Assembly: GCA_021029095.1 (NCBI GenBank)
Contig: JAJOHG010000238.1
Coordinates: 1-39,885, forward strand
DNA from: Phellopilus nigrolimitatus
Lineage: Eukaryota; Basidiomycota; Agaricomycetes; Hymenochaetales; Hymenochaetaceae
DNA: 39,885 bases
Direction of reading: 5' to 3'
Under the pieces are notes generated by a model, which saw only the letters and a program-made list of their open reading frames with translations, was not told where the DNA came from and searched no databases. Of this stretch, positions 9,464-21,300 are shown piece after piece; positions within the stretch are counted from its first letter, which is position 1, and the number at the start of each line of letters is the position of its first letter. The position numbers and the translations under genes were made by a program.

Positions 9464-10730
9464 TCTTTCAATAGCTGTCTGAGAAGGTTGTCAACTGGAG
9501 AGATCTGTTGAAACTCATATGTCGCAGGTGTCTCGTTCTTTATACTCTCAAGGGACTCGGACTTGCGGTGCTGTCATGTTTATGCGAGTATGTGCTTAAG
9601 AGACAGACCGCCTTCAGGAATATGCGTCTTGCCTAAAGAGAAACAACAGCTTTCCTGAATTGCTCGGTTCTACGACACTAGGATCCCCATCATCGAATCG
9701 AGTGCCACAGGATGAGCAAGCGCCGGTCGCGTTGCTTTATTCTCCTTTCACTCTTCTGTAGATTAGAGACCGCGTACCACCAAAATTATGTCTGATCAAG
9801 GAAACAATTAACTCACTTCCTACTACAAGTCGCTTCTCCGTAAGGTCCACCACAGATAACCCCATTTGCAACAGAGACAAATTCTTAAAAGAGCATAAGA
9901 GAGTGCTGAAGACCGTTGTGTGCTTCATGCTAACCGAGCGGGCGGGGTGGGGGAAGTGTGATTATGTCGTGATATAGGAAGTTTTACTATTATGCCTGCA
10001 GAAGCGAGCCTCATTGCCAGCTGAGTGTTAGTGCCAGCGATCACTCCCACATGGGCATTGCCGAAGTTCGCAGCAAGTGCGCAGGATCAGGCGGCGGCGC
10101 AGTGGTTAATCACGAGTCCTTCAGTACTATGCTAGAGCCCGACGAAACCGAGCTCAGCACCTGCGCGAAATAAGCAATATCAAAATTTGGCTTGTTAAAA
10201 AATAGCAGACGAACCGGATGGTCTCAATTTTACGAGTGCGTTATCGAGTCTAGAAGAGAAATAGGGGAACCCTTGTTTGTCCTAAGTTGCGTCGACAAGG
10301 CCCATCATATATTCCTGATCCCCTTTCAGTAACGCGCAGGCAATGGAAGGGAGCAAGTATTAGGATGCTGAGCTCGCTTGATAGAGCGTGGCAGGATAAG
10401 TTGTGTGTTTGGTCCAATCCCCATAGGAAGTTTCCTGATACGGTTACTCTGATCGCTTATTAGGAAAGCAGCCTGGACGCGTCGTGTCTGAGTCACTGAT
10501 CATGATTCGTATGAGCCTGGAAGCATCCTCATGTTGTTGTTTACCGTTATGTGGCTCATACAAACCCACATTAGGACAATCGTCAGTCGCGGCGCGGCCT
10601 GTTCGGACTAGTTCCTCGTGACCCATCCACGCAACGTTGATTTTGTTAAAAGCGCGCTAGCACGACTGTCTTCATCGTGTTTTTCGACCCGCGCGCTTTC
10701 CTTCAGATTTGATTACTCTTGCCAAACGCG
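9464..10730. repeat. Intergenic module of cassette C/kinase 4
   Basis: Homologous to 121-1446 through most of its length, with insertions and deletions. It contains no convincing gene. It carries the promoter of small gene C at the left and the degenerate promoter of kinase 4 at the right. Confidence 0.7.
9538..9544 (-). promoter_or_regulatory. TATA box of small gene copy C
   Basis: TATAAAG on the reverse strand, 75 bp before the ATG at 9463, conserved with copies A and B. Confidence 0.6.
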
Positions 10731-11564
10731 ATGTTATCAACATTTGTCAGAAATACATTTCATAGAATTTGGCTCCTCTTTCCTTCCAAGATCCGCCTCT
10801 TCGTCTACCATCGCTTGATCGCTATCGGTCTCCGTCTGTACGGGGAAACGACCTCCTCACGCACTTTCCGACTTCCTTTCAACCTTTACGCGAAATTTGG
10901 TAAAAACATTAGGATGTCTGAAGCCGAGGTCATGCGCTTTATTTCTAAAAAAACGACTATCCCTGTTCCTAGCGTCATCGACAGCATTAAAGTGCCCACA
11001 GGTGCCTTTATTGTCATGTCGAAACTCCCGGGCAGGACAGTTAGGGATGGACTCAATTTCATGACTCCCAATGAAAAGGCTCTGTTCATGCGAGACTTGG
11101 GAAAGTGCTTACAGCAGCTACACGCCATCACAGCGCCAGACTCTCGCGTTTCGGCTTTCGGCGGCGGGCCCTTCCAGGATTACAGGATCGACCACGACGG
11201 CAAGCTAGGACCTTTTGCCACAGAAGATCAATTTCACGAAAGCCTCTACGGATATTTTCTTCCGGAGAAGTGGCCACATATGAAAGAGCTCGCCCGTGAT
11301 GTGCACGGCACGCCCCATCGGTTATGTTTGACGCACAACGACCTCTCTCCGACCAATATACTTATCGAGAACAACCGCCTGTCTGGGCTCATTGACTGGG
11401 AGTGCGCTGCGTGGCTCCCGGAGTATTGGGAATATACCAAGTCCATGTACTTGCGGACGGAATACAAAGAGTGGGTCGAGGTCATGAAGTTGGCGCATCC
11501 GCAGATTTATCAACGGGAGTATGAATTGGAGTTTGAGTTTTGGGGTATTTCTTATCCTTGGTGA
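10731..11564 (+). CDS. APH-like kinase, paralogue 4
   Basis: An intronless gene of 277 aa with THNDLSPTNIL and GLIDWE motifs intact. It is the most diverged member (KLPGRTVRDGLNFM in place of GLPGKQIRGELRFM; ELEFEFWGISYPW at the C-terminus). It still shares with the other three a 79-bp block (11103-11181) that is identical except at one base. Its promoter lacks the TATA box: the equivalent segment near 10645 reads TTGTTAAAAG instead of TTGTTATAAAA, so it may be regulated differently or weakly expressed. Together with small gene C it forms a complete divergent cassette. Confidence 0.85.
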   Translation: MLSTFVRNTFHRIWLLFPSKIRLFVYHRLIAIGLRLYGETTSSRTFRLPFNLYAKFGKNIRMSEAEVMRFISKKTTIPVPSVIDSIKVPTGAFIVMSKLPGRTVRDGLNFMTPNEKALFMRDLGKCLQQLHAITAPDSRVSAFGGGPFQDYRIDHDGKLGPFATEDQFHESLYGYFLPEKWPHMKELARDVHGTPHRLCLTHNDLSPTNILIENNRLSGLIDWECAAWLPEYWEYTKSMYLRTEYKEWVEVMKLAHPQIYQREYELEFEFWGISYPW

Positions 11565-12050
11565 TAATGTGTGAGTCCTCATGCAAGACTTCCATCTGCC
11601 TACCGTTTCAATACTCATAGCCTTTTCAAAGGAAGCGAATGTTCGGAATTTGGCAGCATGTTACGACATGCATGCTTTTGTCGTAGTATTTCACTCATTT
11701 TTCTCGACTCCTAGGATATTAATTATCAAGTTCCTCGAAACGCTGACATTCCATCGCTTCGTTTAAGAGACACCCGGTTATCCTAGAAACCCAAGTACTC
11801 ACGCTCAGAATTATTGAACAGTACTTCACACCTTTCCGTGAGTTACGCATAAACAGCGTCGCGTAATGGACTCCTAAATGTCGAACGCTAGATAGAGAAG
11901 GTAAAAATATCATGTTTGAATTAGGAAGAGATTATCGAGTCAAAAGTCCTAGTATGACTAGGTGGCGAGGCCTTGAACCGCATCTATGATTCAAACTGCA
12001 AGACAAGTCATCACTCATTCGTCCCCTTCCATTATTTTTACATGTCCAGA
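11565..12050. repeat. 3' flank repeat of kinase 4; right end of the duplicated region
   Basis: Matches 3992-4475 downstream of kinase 2. Homology ends near 12050, only about 35 bp before the stop codon of the single-copy amidohydrolase gene, so this is the right boundary of the duplicated cluster. Confidence 0.6.
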
Positions 12051-12085
12051 TGTATAAAACCCGGAAATCAAGCGATATAAACCCA

Positions 12086-15000
12086 TCAATCTGCATTAAT
12101 TATTGGCATCAAGGCCTTCCGTCCTTTCTTTGGCCATTCTTCCACCATCGTCTCTGCATCCCACACACGTCCACCTCTCACAACAAGCCTGATCTGCAGG
12201 GTTTCACCGATATCTCCCTGTAGGAGATCCACTTCAGGCGAATAAACTATGATGTCCGCAAGCTTGCCCCGCTCGAGAGACCCGACAGCGGAATCGATGC
12301 CAAGCGTGATGGCAGCGTCGCTAGTCGCGGCGCGCAATACTTCGAAGTTCGACAGGCCGCCTGCAGCAGTGAAAGCCATTTCGGCGTGGTAAATAAGCCC
12401 GAGAGGTGCTTCGCCATGCGCGCCAATATGTGTACGTAGACCCTTCCTGACCATTTTCGCGATGGACGTAGAGGTGTTGAAGAAAGCAAAGGCTTTTTTG
12501 TGCGATGGTTAAGTTAATTTTCAATTGGTTTTGGACAATGCAATGGACGTACAATCCAGGGGTCGATGAGTTGTTTCGATGTGATTCTCAAGGAGGTCGT
12601 GCCTCGTGAAACGGCGCAACCTGGAAAACCATCAGTAAATGGTCCGCGCTACGCTCGCCTGCAACTTACTTCTGGTCGTTCGCAATATCGACGTTCGCCC
12701 AAACGAATTGCTCGCCCATAGTGCCTCCGTAGTTAACAATGTGTGTCGGGGTCGCACCTGTGCCGCTCAGCGCATAAAGTGTCAAGACGTCCTCATAAAG
12801 TGTCGAAATCGGGAGTGCGTGCTCGACCGTCGTCATGCCTGTGTATCCAGTGAGAAAATATACATAAGGATCACAGACGGACAGTTTACTTACCATCGAC
12901 GATATAGGTGAGATCCCAGTCTTGATTCATTCCCTATCGTCGCCGGTAAATCAATAACTGCCTTCCTCGTCCGTCATTGCATAAAACTCATACCCCTTCA
13001 GGAACGCATAACATGGACAAGTTGCGAGCCTCCAACAAAAGCCTTTGACGAGAAGCGCTGCGGCGGATTAGTTCATATCAGCAACAAAGACTGCGCGACA
13101 AGATCAAATATCTTTACCGGGAATACTGATTATAATTCTTGTAGGAGAAACTCGCAGGCCCTCCCTCGGCTTTTATACGGATGAGGGCAGAGCGGGCATC
13201 ATTGAGGTCAGCGACGTCGTTGTGGATCTCGCCCCATCCCGCTCCGTAGATCACATCGCCGGTGTGGAAGATGCGAGGACCGACCATCCCACCGTTTTCC
13301 ACTCGACCACGTTCGACGAACCCACGCACATTGTCGGAACTCGGACTGCACGAAGACATCATCAGCAGGGGGAAAGCATTGCGCAGGCCATACAAAACTT
13401 ACTTGTGCAACGTCGTCACTCCATATGCAAGGAAAGTCTCAAGCTCCCACGACCTCGCCGGGAAAATATTACTAAATCCACTCCAATGAGCATGGACGTC
13501 AATGAAGCCAGGTACGACGAAGCCTCCATCTGCGTTCAGCACGGTGGCGCCATGAGGGATGGCCACGCTGCTCGCTGGGCCGACGTTCTCAATAATGCCA
13601 CCACGGATCACGAGCGTCGCGTCTCTAACGAAGTCGTATGACAGCGCACCGGAAACCATGGTAAGCGCGGTCGCGTTCGTGATCGCATACACATCTGCAT
13701 TCTGCGTGTCCGCAGCCCGTGCCCGGGCTTCCGCGTACGCGTCACGAGAAAGACGGGCGATGTCCGTTGGGTAGCTGACCTCTACTTCTTGGACGTCCAG
13801 CAGATCTTTGATGCAGTCAATGCCAAAGCGAACACCGTCGGCTTCGATTTCAGACTGGCATTTAGAGAGTCGAGACACTTCCAGTGAATGCAGGTATGGG
13901 CCTGTATATACAATTAGCAAGATCAAACCATCTTTGTGACAAGCTACTCGCCAAGGAGCCAGAATAACCTCTTCCCCGATGCATCCCATTGTACATGGTG
14001 CCCGCCATCGAGACTGACTCTCGCGATCCCCTTTGTCGCGCTTCCAGGTTTACTCCAGATAGGCTCATTGTCTATATCGTTTTTCCTTACTACGAAAACA
14101 TTATAAGCGTCTACGAAGGCAATTTTATCTTGCTGGACGGTAGTAGTGACCTCAGCGGCCATAAGACCGTTCGCGATGGTCGTGTGGTTGTAGTCACCGG
14201 ACGTACTGGGTCCGCCCTCCAGGTCTATCACAAAGGCACGGCCCGATTGATGGACGAGTAGCTTCTTGTTCCCGTCCAAGAACTTCAGTGTCGTGCGGTC
14301 TTCACCGGAACTGATTTGCGAACGAAGGTGGCGCACATTTCTGATAGGGACAGATGAACCAGAGCCTGTGAGAGAGTCGGGAAGAGTGATTTCACCGATG
14401 TAAAGTCCAGGGTCTGCAGTTGCAACGATGTTACCGGTCAGGTAGTCACCGGCGGCCTTGATGAACGCAATCTGTCTGTTGTTTCCTGTGCAGCTGCAAA
14501 GGATTGGGTTAATGTACCGGCCAAGCGGGAGATCAGAGAGCTCGTAAGCGGCGCCTGTCGACAAGTCTGCAAGCTCAAGCGTCGAAAAATTCCTGTCTGA
14601 CCAGCGTGCGTGGATGATCTGATCACTATTTCCCGGCACGAATGACGGTGAATAGTATGCTTCTTCCGGATGTAGGACAGGCACTTTCTGCGCTGCCTTC
14701 GATTTCCAGGACGAAGCCGAGTCGAAGTCCAAGTAATACGAAACGCCTGCACCCTGAAAAGCAACGCGTGCCCCTGCGTCATCCACTGTGAGGTCGACGA
14801 ACGCATGAAGACGCTGCGTGGGCGCGGTCTCCAGTACCCGCAGGTCGGTACTGGAAGCGCGTGTTTCCGCCAGTCGCTTCTCAACATGCGCTGAGAACGG
14901 GATTATGCGCGGCTCGTCAGCAAGAACCTTTTCACCAAGGCCATCAGCCACGAGTGGGATGTGCCAGAGCTTTCCGGCGGCCCATATAACGATTGCATTG

Positions 15001-16565
15001 TCATTAGGGGTAAAGGAGAAGGATGGGTATGTGCCCATCGGCGCGGATATCACAGAAAGGTCGAAGGTTAGGCCATACCATATGTTGTGTAAGGTCCCAG
15101 ACTGGAGGTCTCTAAGATTGTATTCATGTCAGAGTAACAAAGGATAGAAGTTCAAGACCGAGCATACTTCAACACAAGAGCTTCCTTGTCCCTCACCCTT
15201 CGTACAAACGCAAGCGTTCTCCCATCTCGCGAGAGCTCTGGACGGCTCGCTCCGCCCGGTGACGGAGGAACCAGTATCTTCGTTCTGTTCGTCGTCAAAT
15301 TGCGCTCAAAGATAGCATATATGCCTGAATGCACATCCTTATCATAGTTGAAACTACCCGCCGAGTCCTCAACATTCTTTGCGAAAATGAGCGCGTCCTC
15401 TCCGTGCCAAATGAATTGCTCCGGGCCGACCTGCTGCTCGCCATAGTCCGCCGCGCTCCAGCCAAGAGGTAACTCACGACCTACGACACGTCGACCACTA
15501 CCAGCCTCAATCTGGGAGTTCTTCGCAGGGAGCGCGTACAACCAACCCTCTCCCGCACCCAGACTCCGCGTGCTTGTATGCCACTTTGTCGCGATGATTT
15601 CGGAGCCGTTCGGATGGAATCGCGCATCACTGACCCAGCGGTACGTCTCGTTTGTGACACGCTGGGCTGGAAGACCGTGTCAGATTATGCAAACATTAAA
15701 ATAGCTTGCAGGCAGACTAACCGTGCAGCCTTCCCTCTCTAAGCAGACGCCTACGCTTCCTCTCGCTTGTTTCCTTAATTCCGTTTGTCAGCATGTCATC
15801 CTCAACTTCCCTGACATTTAGAGCGTCCACGAGTTCGCTCGTATTTACGCCGAATTCAGAGGTGTCGTTGTTTGCATGCAAGTGTGGCCTGATGTTCATA
15901 CTTTCACAGCCTGTCCAATCGGTGACCCAAATGTTCTCCACACCGAGCTCTGCATCTGACCTGAACACCAGCAGTGAACCGTCGGGAGAAAAGCGTGGGT
16001 CTGAGTCATGCGGGATGCCCAGCAGGATGGGACGCGCCGCAGTAGAAATAGTTTCGTCCTTAGTACTCTCACTTTTTAAACTGGGACTGGAGGAGTTGGT
16101 ACTGAGTTGGAGATAAGACGAGGCAGGTAGACAATATAGGTCGCCGAGCATGTCAAACACGATCTCGCCGGACGTAGGGTGAACATCGAGACGCAGCCAC
16201 GTGCCCTCATCGACATCGTATTCAAGGGTACGCGGGAAGGGGAAATCAGTCGAGATATCCCATGGAGTCGGCGCACGCAGCGGCCAGGTGTCGTCCTTCC
16301 ACTCGCCTGCAGGGTCCGCGTTTGAAGCAGAGTTTATAGGCCTCTGAACAATGATTATCTTCGAATCTACAGAAGTACCGGCGAACCGCTGAACGAGATC
16401 TGGAAGAAGCGCGCTTATTTGAAGTGTTGCACAGATGACAAGTAACGCGCGCCCGAGCTGGCCAAGACGACGTCGGTGCCGGGCGCGTCGCTCATTCGAT
16501 CGGGATATGTTGGTGCCGTTCGCGACTGACGGTGGCGGGAGCACTGGCATTTTAGCGTCGTCCAT
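12086..16565 (-). CDS. Membrane-anchored beta-propeller/amidohydrolase fusion protein
   Basis: Ten exons: 15722-16565, 15168-15666, 13952-15111, 13403-13901, 13118-13345, 12994-13057, 12894-12933, 12670-12838, 12553-12620 and 12086-12492. They join in frame to 1325 aa. An arginine-rich N-terminus is followed by one hydrophobic segment (about residues 37-55), suggesting a signal anchor with the bulk outside the cytosol. Residues about 70-830 carry repeated DPRFSPDGSLLVF, RPELSRDGRTLAF and PSFSFTPNDNAIV type blades of a TolB-like propeller. Residues about 900-1310 form a metal-dependent amidohydrolase, with HxH in GFIDVHAHW (H971, H973), PTHIVNYGG and HIGAHGEAPLG. The hydrolysed substrate is unknown. 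Intron 3 is GC-AG. The gene is divergent from ubiquitin-eL40. The propeller-amidohydrolase arrangement is also known in some bacterial proteins. Confidence 0.88.
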
Positions 16566-17495
<930 letters not shown>

Positions 17496-17613
17496 TGGTT
17501 GTGCGCCCTCTTCGTTGCATGCGAGTTTTACTGTGCTTTCACATATGCGATGTATCAGCCATCATATGTTGTGCATGAATGTTTCTTCTATTTTGACGCA
17601 AATTTGTGGGAAG

Positions 17614-18267
17614 TTACGTGTGAACCTCAATGATTAATCTATTCAAGCGTGCTTCAAGCTTGCCTTTCACGCTACCTCGCCATTCATGCTCTAAAATGCT
17701 GTATCCGACGGCATCGATCCACTGTCCGGGTGCGGCCTTCCACGCCTCGCGCCATCTAAACTCCATCTGCGCACCGACGACGTTTTCTAGCCAGCCGCGC
17801 ATCTGGATGTTGTCCGCGCCAGTTTCGAAAACAATGCGGTGCATATGCTGGTTGTCGTCTTCGAAGGCGTACACCATGAGCGTGTAAAGCACCTGCGTCG
17901 CGAAGCCGCCTCGGAAATAGTCTGGGTGGATGAGGATGCCGATAGAGCAACTATCGTTGGGGCGGTCGATGTTGAACAGTCCGGTCATTCCGATGAACTT
18001 GGGCGGGCTGCCTAGATCGCCATCATAGAGTAAGACGTATAAGTCCATAATAGAGTCTTGCTGTGCACGAGACTCGCGACGAGCTCGGACATCGCCCAGA
18101 GTGAACAGGGGCGGGAGGCACGGCAAGTAACGTCGTGTCTCAGGATGCGAGCGAAGGCGGGCAACATCGTCATCGTAGATGGGATTTGGTGGGACAAGTT
18201 TCAACTGGCCCGAGGGCGACGTGAGTGTAATGTATGCGCTGCATGAGCGTCGCTCGTCGTCGCTCAT
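17614..18267 (-). CDS. GNAT-family N-acetyltransferase (RimJ/RimL type)
   Basis: An intronless frame of 217 aa. It has the layout of Acetyltransf_3 proteins. An N-terminal strand (GQLKLVPPNPIYDDDVARLR) is followed by FIGMTGLFNID (about 91-101) and the acetyl-CoA pyrophosphate-binding region SIGILIHPDYFRGGFATQ (about 108-125, with RGGFA as the R-x-x-G-x-A-like core). RIVFETGADNIQMRGWLENV follows, then a C-terminal WREAWK strand typical of small-molecule or protein N-acetyltransferases. The acceptor substrate is unknown. It is convergent with ubiquitin-eL40 (118 bp between stops) and divergent from UTP14 with only 116 bp between starts, so the two may share a promoter. Confidence 0.85.
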   Translation of the reverse strand: MSDDERRSCSAYITLTSPSGQLKLVPPNPIYDDDVARLRSHPETRRYLPCLPPLFTLGDVRARRESRAQQDSIMDLYVLLYDGDLGSPPKFIGMTGLFNIDRPNDSCSIGILIHPDYFRGGFATQVLYTLMVYAFEDDNQHMHRIVFETGADNIQMRGWLENVVGAQMEFRWREAWKAAPGQWIDAVGYSILEHEWRGSVKGKLEARLNRLIIEVHT

Positions 18268-18383
18268 TTCGGATCGAATCTGAAAGAGATCGATCGGTTG
18301 AAAAATAGACTTTTACATCACGTGATTACAAAATTTGGACAATTTACTTGCAGCTTTCTCAGTCTTGGTCTCTGCAAACACTC

Positions 18384-21300
18384 ATGGCACCCTCGTTCGC
18401 AAAAAAAAGTGTCCACCGTGGCGCGAAAAGCACCCCACGCGCATTGTCCTCCAGTAAGGCCAACGCCGCTGGCTTCGCCAAGCGCCGCGCCCGCTCTGTC
18501 AAGGCTGGCGCGGGTCTCAGCGGCGCAGATGTGTATGACTACATGCCCACCAAGAGCAGGCGTGCAAACGTCGCTCTTGAGCTCGATGAGGACGAATCGC
18601 GTGGCGCAGCCTATGGCGATGATGACGATGAAGAGGAGGAAGAGGAGGAAAGCCGGGCGAGGCGTAAGCCAAGGCTGATCGGTGAGGGCGAGCAGGACGA
18701 ACGAATCGGGAGTGACGATGACGAGGAGATCGACAGCGACGGCGCGTTTGAGGAGAGTGATGAGGAGCGCTTTGCTGAGTTCAGTTTCAAGAAGAAGGTA
18801 CGCGTATTGCATATATTTACTTGTATATTTACTTTGGGCTAATTTATGCTTAGGTCTCTGCTAAGTCGAAGAAGGCTGCACTTAAAGCAAGAAATAAGAA
18901 TGTTCGATTTGCGGAGGTTGATCTAGATGAGGACGATGATGCGGCGAGAGGCGGCGAGGATTCTGCTGTTTCCCTCCGAACCTCTGAAGACGACAAGGAC
19001 GAAGAGGAAGAGGAAGAGGAAGAAGAGGAAGGCGACGATGACGAGTTCCTTGACGTGCTGGACGTGTTGGATGGAAAAGGCGTTCCAGATCTAGGAGAAG
19101 AAGATCATCCCATGTCAGATGCGACCGAATCTTCTATGAGGGCGGCGCCACGGACCCCGTCAAAGCCAGGAGAGACAGAAATGGAGGAAGAGGCGGAAGG
19201 AGAAGAGGAAGAGGCTGAGGAGGACGAAGAAGAAGAGGAGGATTTACACGAGGATGAAGATGAAGACGCTGCCATCTCCGGCTCCGATGAAGATGAAGCT
19301 GACCCGTCCGCGCTCGAGACTCTCGGCAGCTTCGTCTCCGGTCTCGAGACAGGCTCGAAGCGCAAGGCTACCGATGAGGGCGAGGAGGGAGATAGGGCGC
19401 TCACGGACACTACACAGGTCAAGAAGAAGAAAAGGCTGCTGAAGGACCGCACGGAGAGCGGGATTGAAAGCGAGTTTGGTGCTCGTACATCTGGTACAGT
19501 CATTATCTTTTCTCGCTTTACTGTATCTCCATTGTTAAGTCTATCTTTTTCACTGCAGGGGCTCTGAAGCTTAGCCTCGATGATCTCCTTACACCATTAA
19601 CTTCGCGACCTGGGAAACTCTCCACGCTCAAGAAGTCCATGAAGCCGCTTGCGGACTCGTCGAACCCGAAGAATCAGCCCTTAGCAGCTCCGCTCCCGAC
19701 GCGTACACAGGAGAAGCTTGATCGCGAGGCGGCATATGAGCAGACGAAGCAAGAGGTGGACAAGTGGTCTGAAACGATGAAGCGGATCCGCGAAGCCGAA
19801 CATTTGAGCTTCCCTCTGCAAGCACCGAAGGCGACCAAAGTTTCAAATTTCGAATTGACTTCAAAATTCAAGGCTAGTCCTCTAACACTCGTATTGACAA
19901 CACGAGTCTAAATTTGAACATTTCTATCATAACAGCCCACGACAGAGCTCGAAAGCTCGATTGATCGATTGCTGAAATCCGCGAAACTGCGTGAAGAGGA
20001 CATAAACAAAACGGAGGACCTGCTCATGAAAGACCTCTCCGTTGAAGAAGTCACTGCGCGCCGCACGGAGTTGCGGCAAATGCGAGAACTCGCATTTCGC
20101 GCAGACGCGAAGGCGAAACGTGTCGCAAAAATTAAAAGCAAGGCGTTCCGCCGCATACGGAAGAAGGAACACGCGAAAGTTCTAGCGAAGCTCGATGGTG
20201 GTGAAGCAGGGAATGGAGGGGATCCAGAGGAGGAGCGGTTGAAGGCAGAGGTGGATAGGGCGAAGGAGCGCGCGACACTGAAGCACAAGAATACGGGCAA
20301 GTGGGCACGGAGCATGCAGGCCCGCGGAGAGCTGGATACTGACCAGCGGCGCGACATTAATGAGATGTTGGAGCGTGGAGAGCGCCTGAGACGGCGGATC
20401 CAGGGAGCTGGGAGTGGGAGTGAAGACGAGGATGGGGAAGACAGCTCGGACGACGACCCAGACGGCGAGGATGGGGTGATGCGTATCAAAGCGAACGCTT
20501 TTAACGAGCTCGATAAGCTGCGTACGGACCAGGACATGAACGCCGATGGTGATGACGGTGATGACGCTAAGATAAATGCGAAGGGCGTATTTCAGATGAA
20601 GTTTATGAAGGACGCCGCGGCGCGCAAGAACCAGGATGTCAATCAGACTATCGACGACTTCCGAAAGGAAATAGGCGAGATGCCTGCAGGAAGTGAAGAC
20701 GAGGCGGACAAGGACGATAGCGGGTTAGTAACGCCCGTCCAGCGGGTCAATGGCCGTATGATCTTTCGGCCTGGTCCTCAAGTATGTATTTTTATTTCAT
20801 TTTACCTAACGTCACCAAATGCTCACAATTATATAAATTAAGGTGCAAACAATCGAGAAAATGCTCCCCCCTCCTCCTCCCTCCGCCATCTCCGAGACCT
20901 CTACTTTACGCTCGCACGACTCCCATGTTCAATCCCCCGTTCTTGGAATCCAAGACGCTCCTGCTTTCTCTCCTCTCTCCATATCATCAGCAGCGACAGG
21001 AGAAGTCAACCCGTGGCTCTCACTTCCTGAATCAGCTGACTCTGTCTCCAAGCCCTCACGGCGCAAGAATGAGCTACTTGTCGGACGGGACGTCGCTCGA
21101 GTACAGAAGTCAGAAGTTGCGCTACAGAAACAGCTGAAGAAGTCCACCGATGAACGAGAAAAGGAAAAGGACGACGCAGTTGTGGAGATCGCCGCCGACG
21201 ATGTCCTGGTTCTTGGTCCCGTTGCTGACAAGCCGCAAGGTAGGGATGCACCTGGTGCTGCGTCTAGCACTGTTGTAAATGGGAAGAAAAAGAAGAAAGA

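Noticed and set aside
1447..11564. Reading the kinase array as bacterial antibiotic-resistance genes acquired by transfer
   Set aside because: APH-fold kinases are widespread in fungi, the genes have fungal-type promoters and flanks, and nothing shows recent bacterial origin.
1..12050. The repeated units as transposons
   Set aside because: No transposase, reverse transcriptase, terminal repeats or target-site duplications were seen; units carry host-type genes and differ in extent, which fits segmental duplication.
18318..18812. 164-codon reverse frame across UTP14 exon 1
   Set aside because: Mirror image of a biased acidic coding sequence.
19908..20537. 209-codon Ser/Arg-rich reverse frame
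   Set aside because: Antisense shadow of UTP14 exon 4 caused by codon bias.
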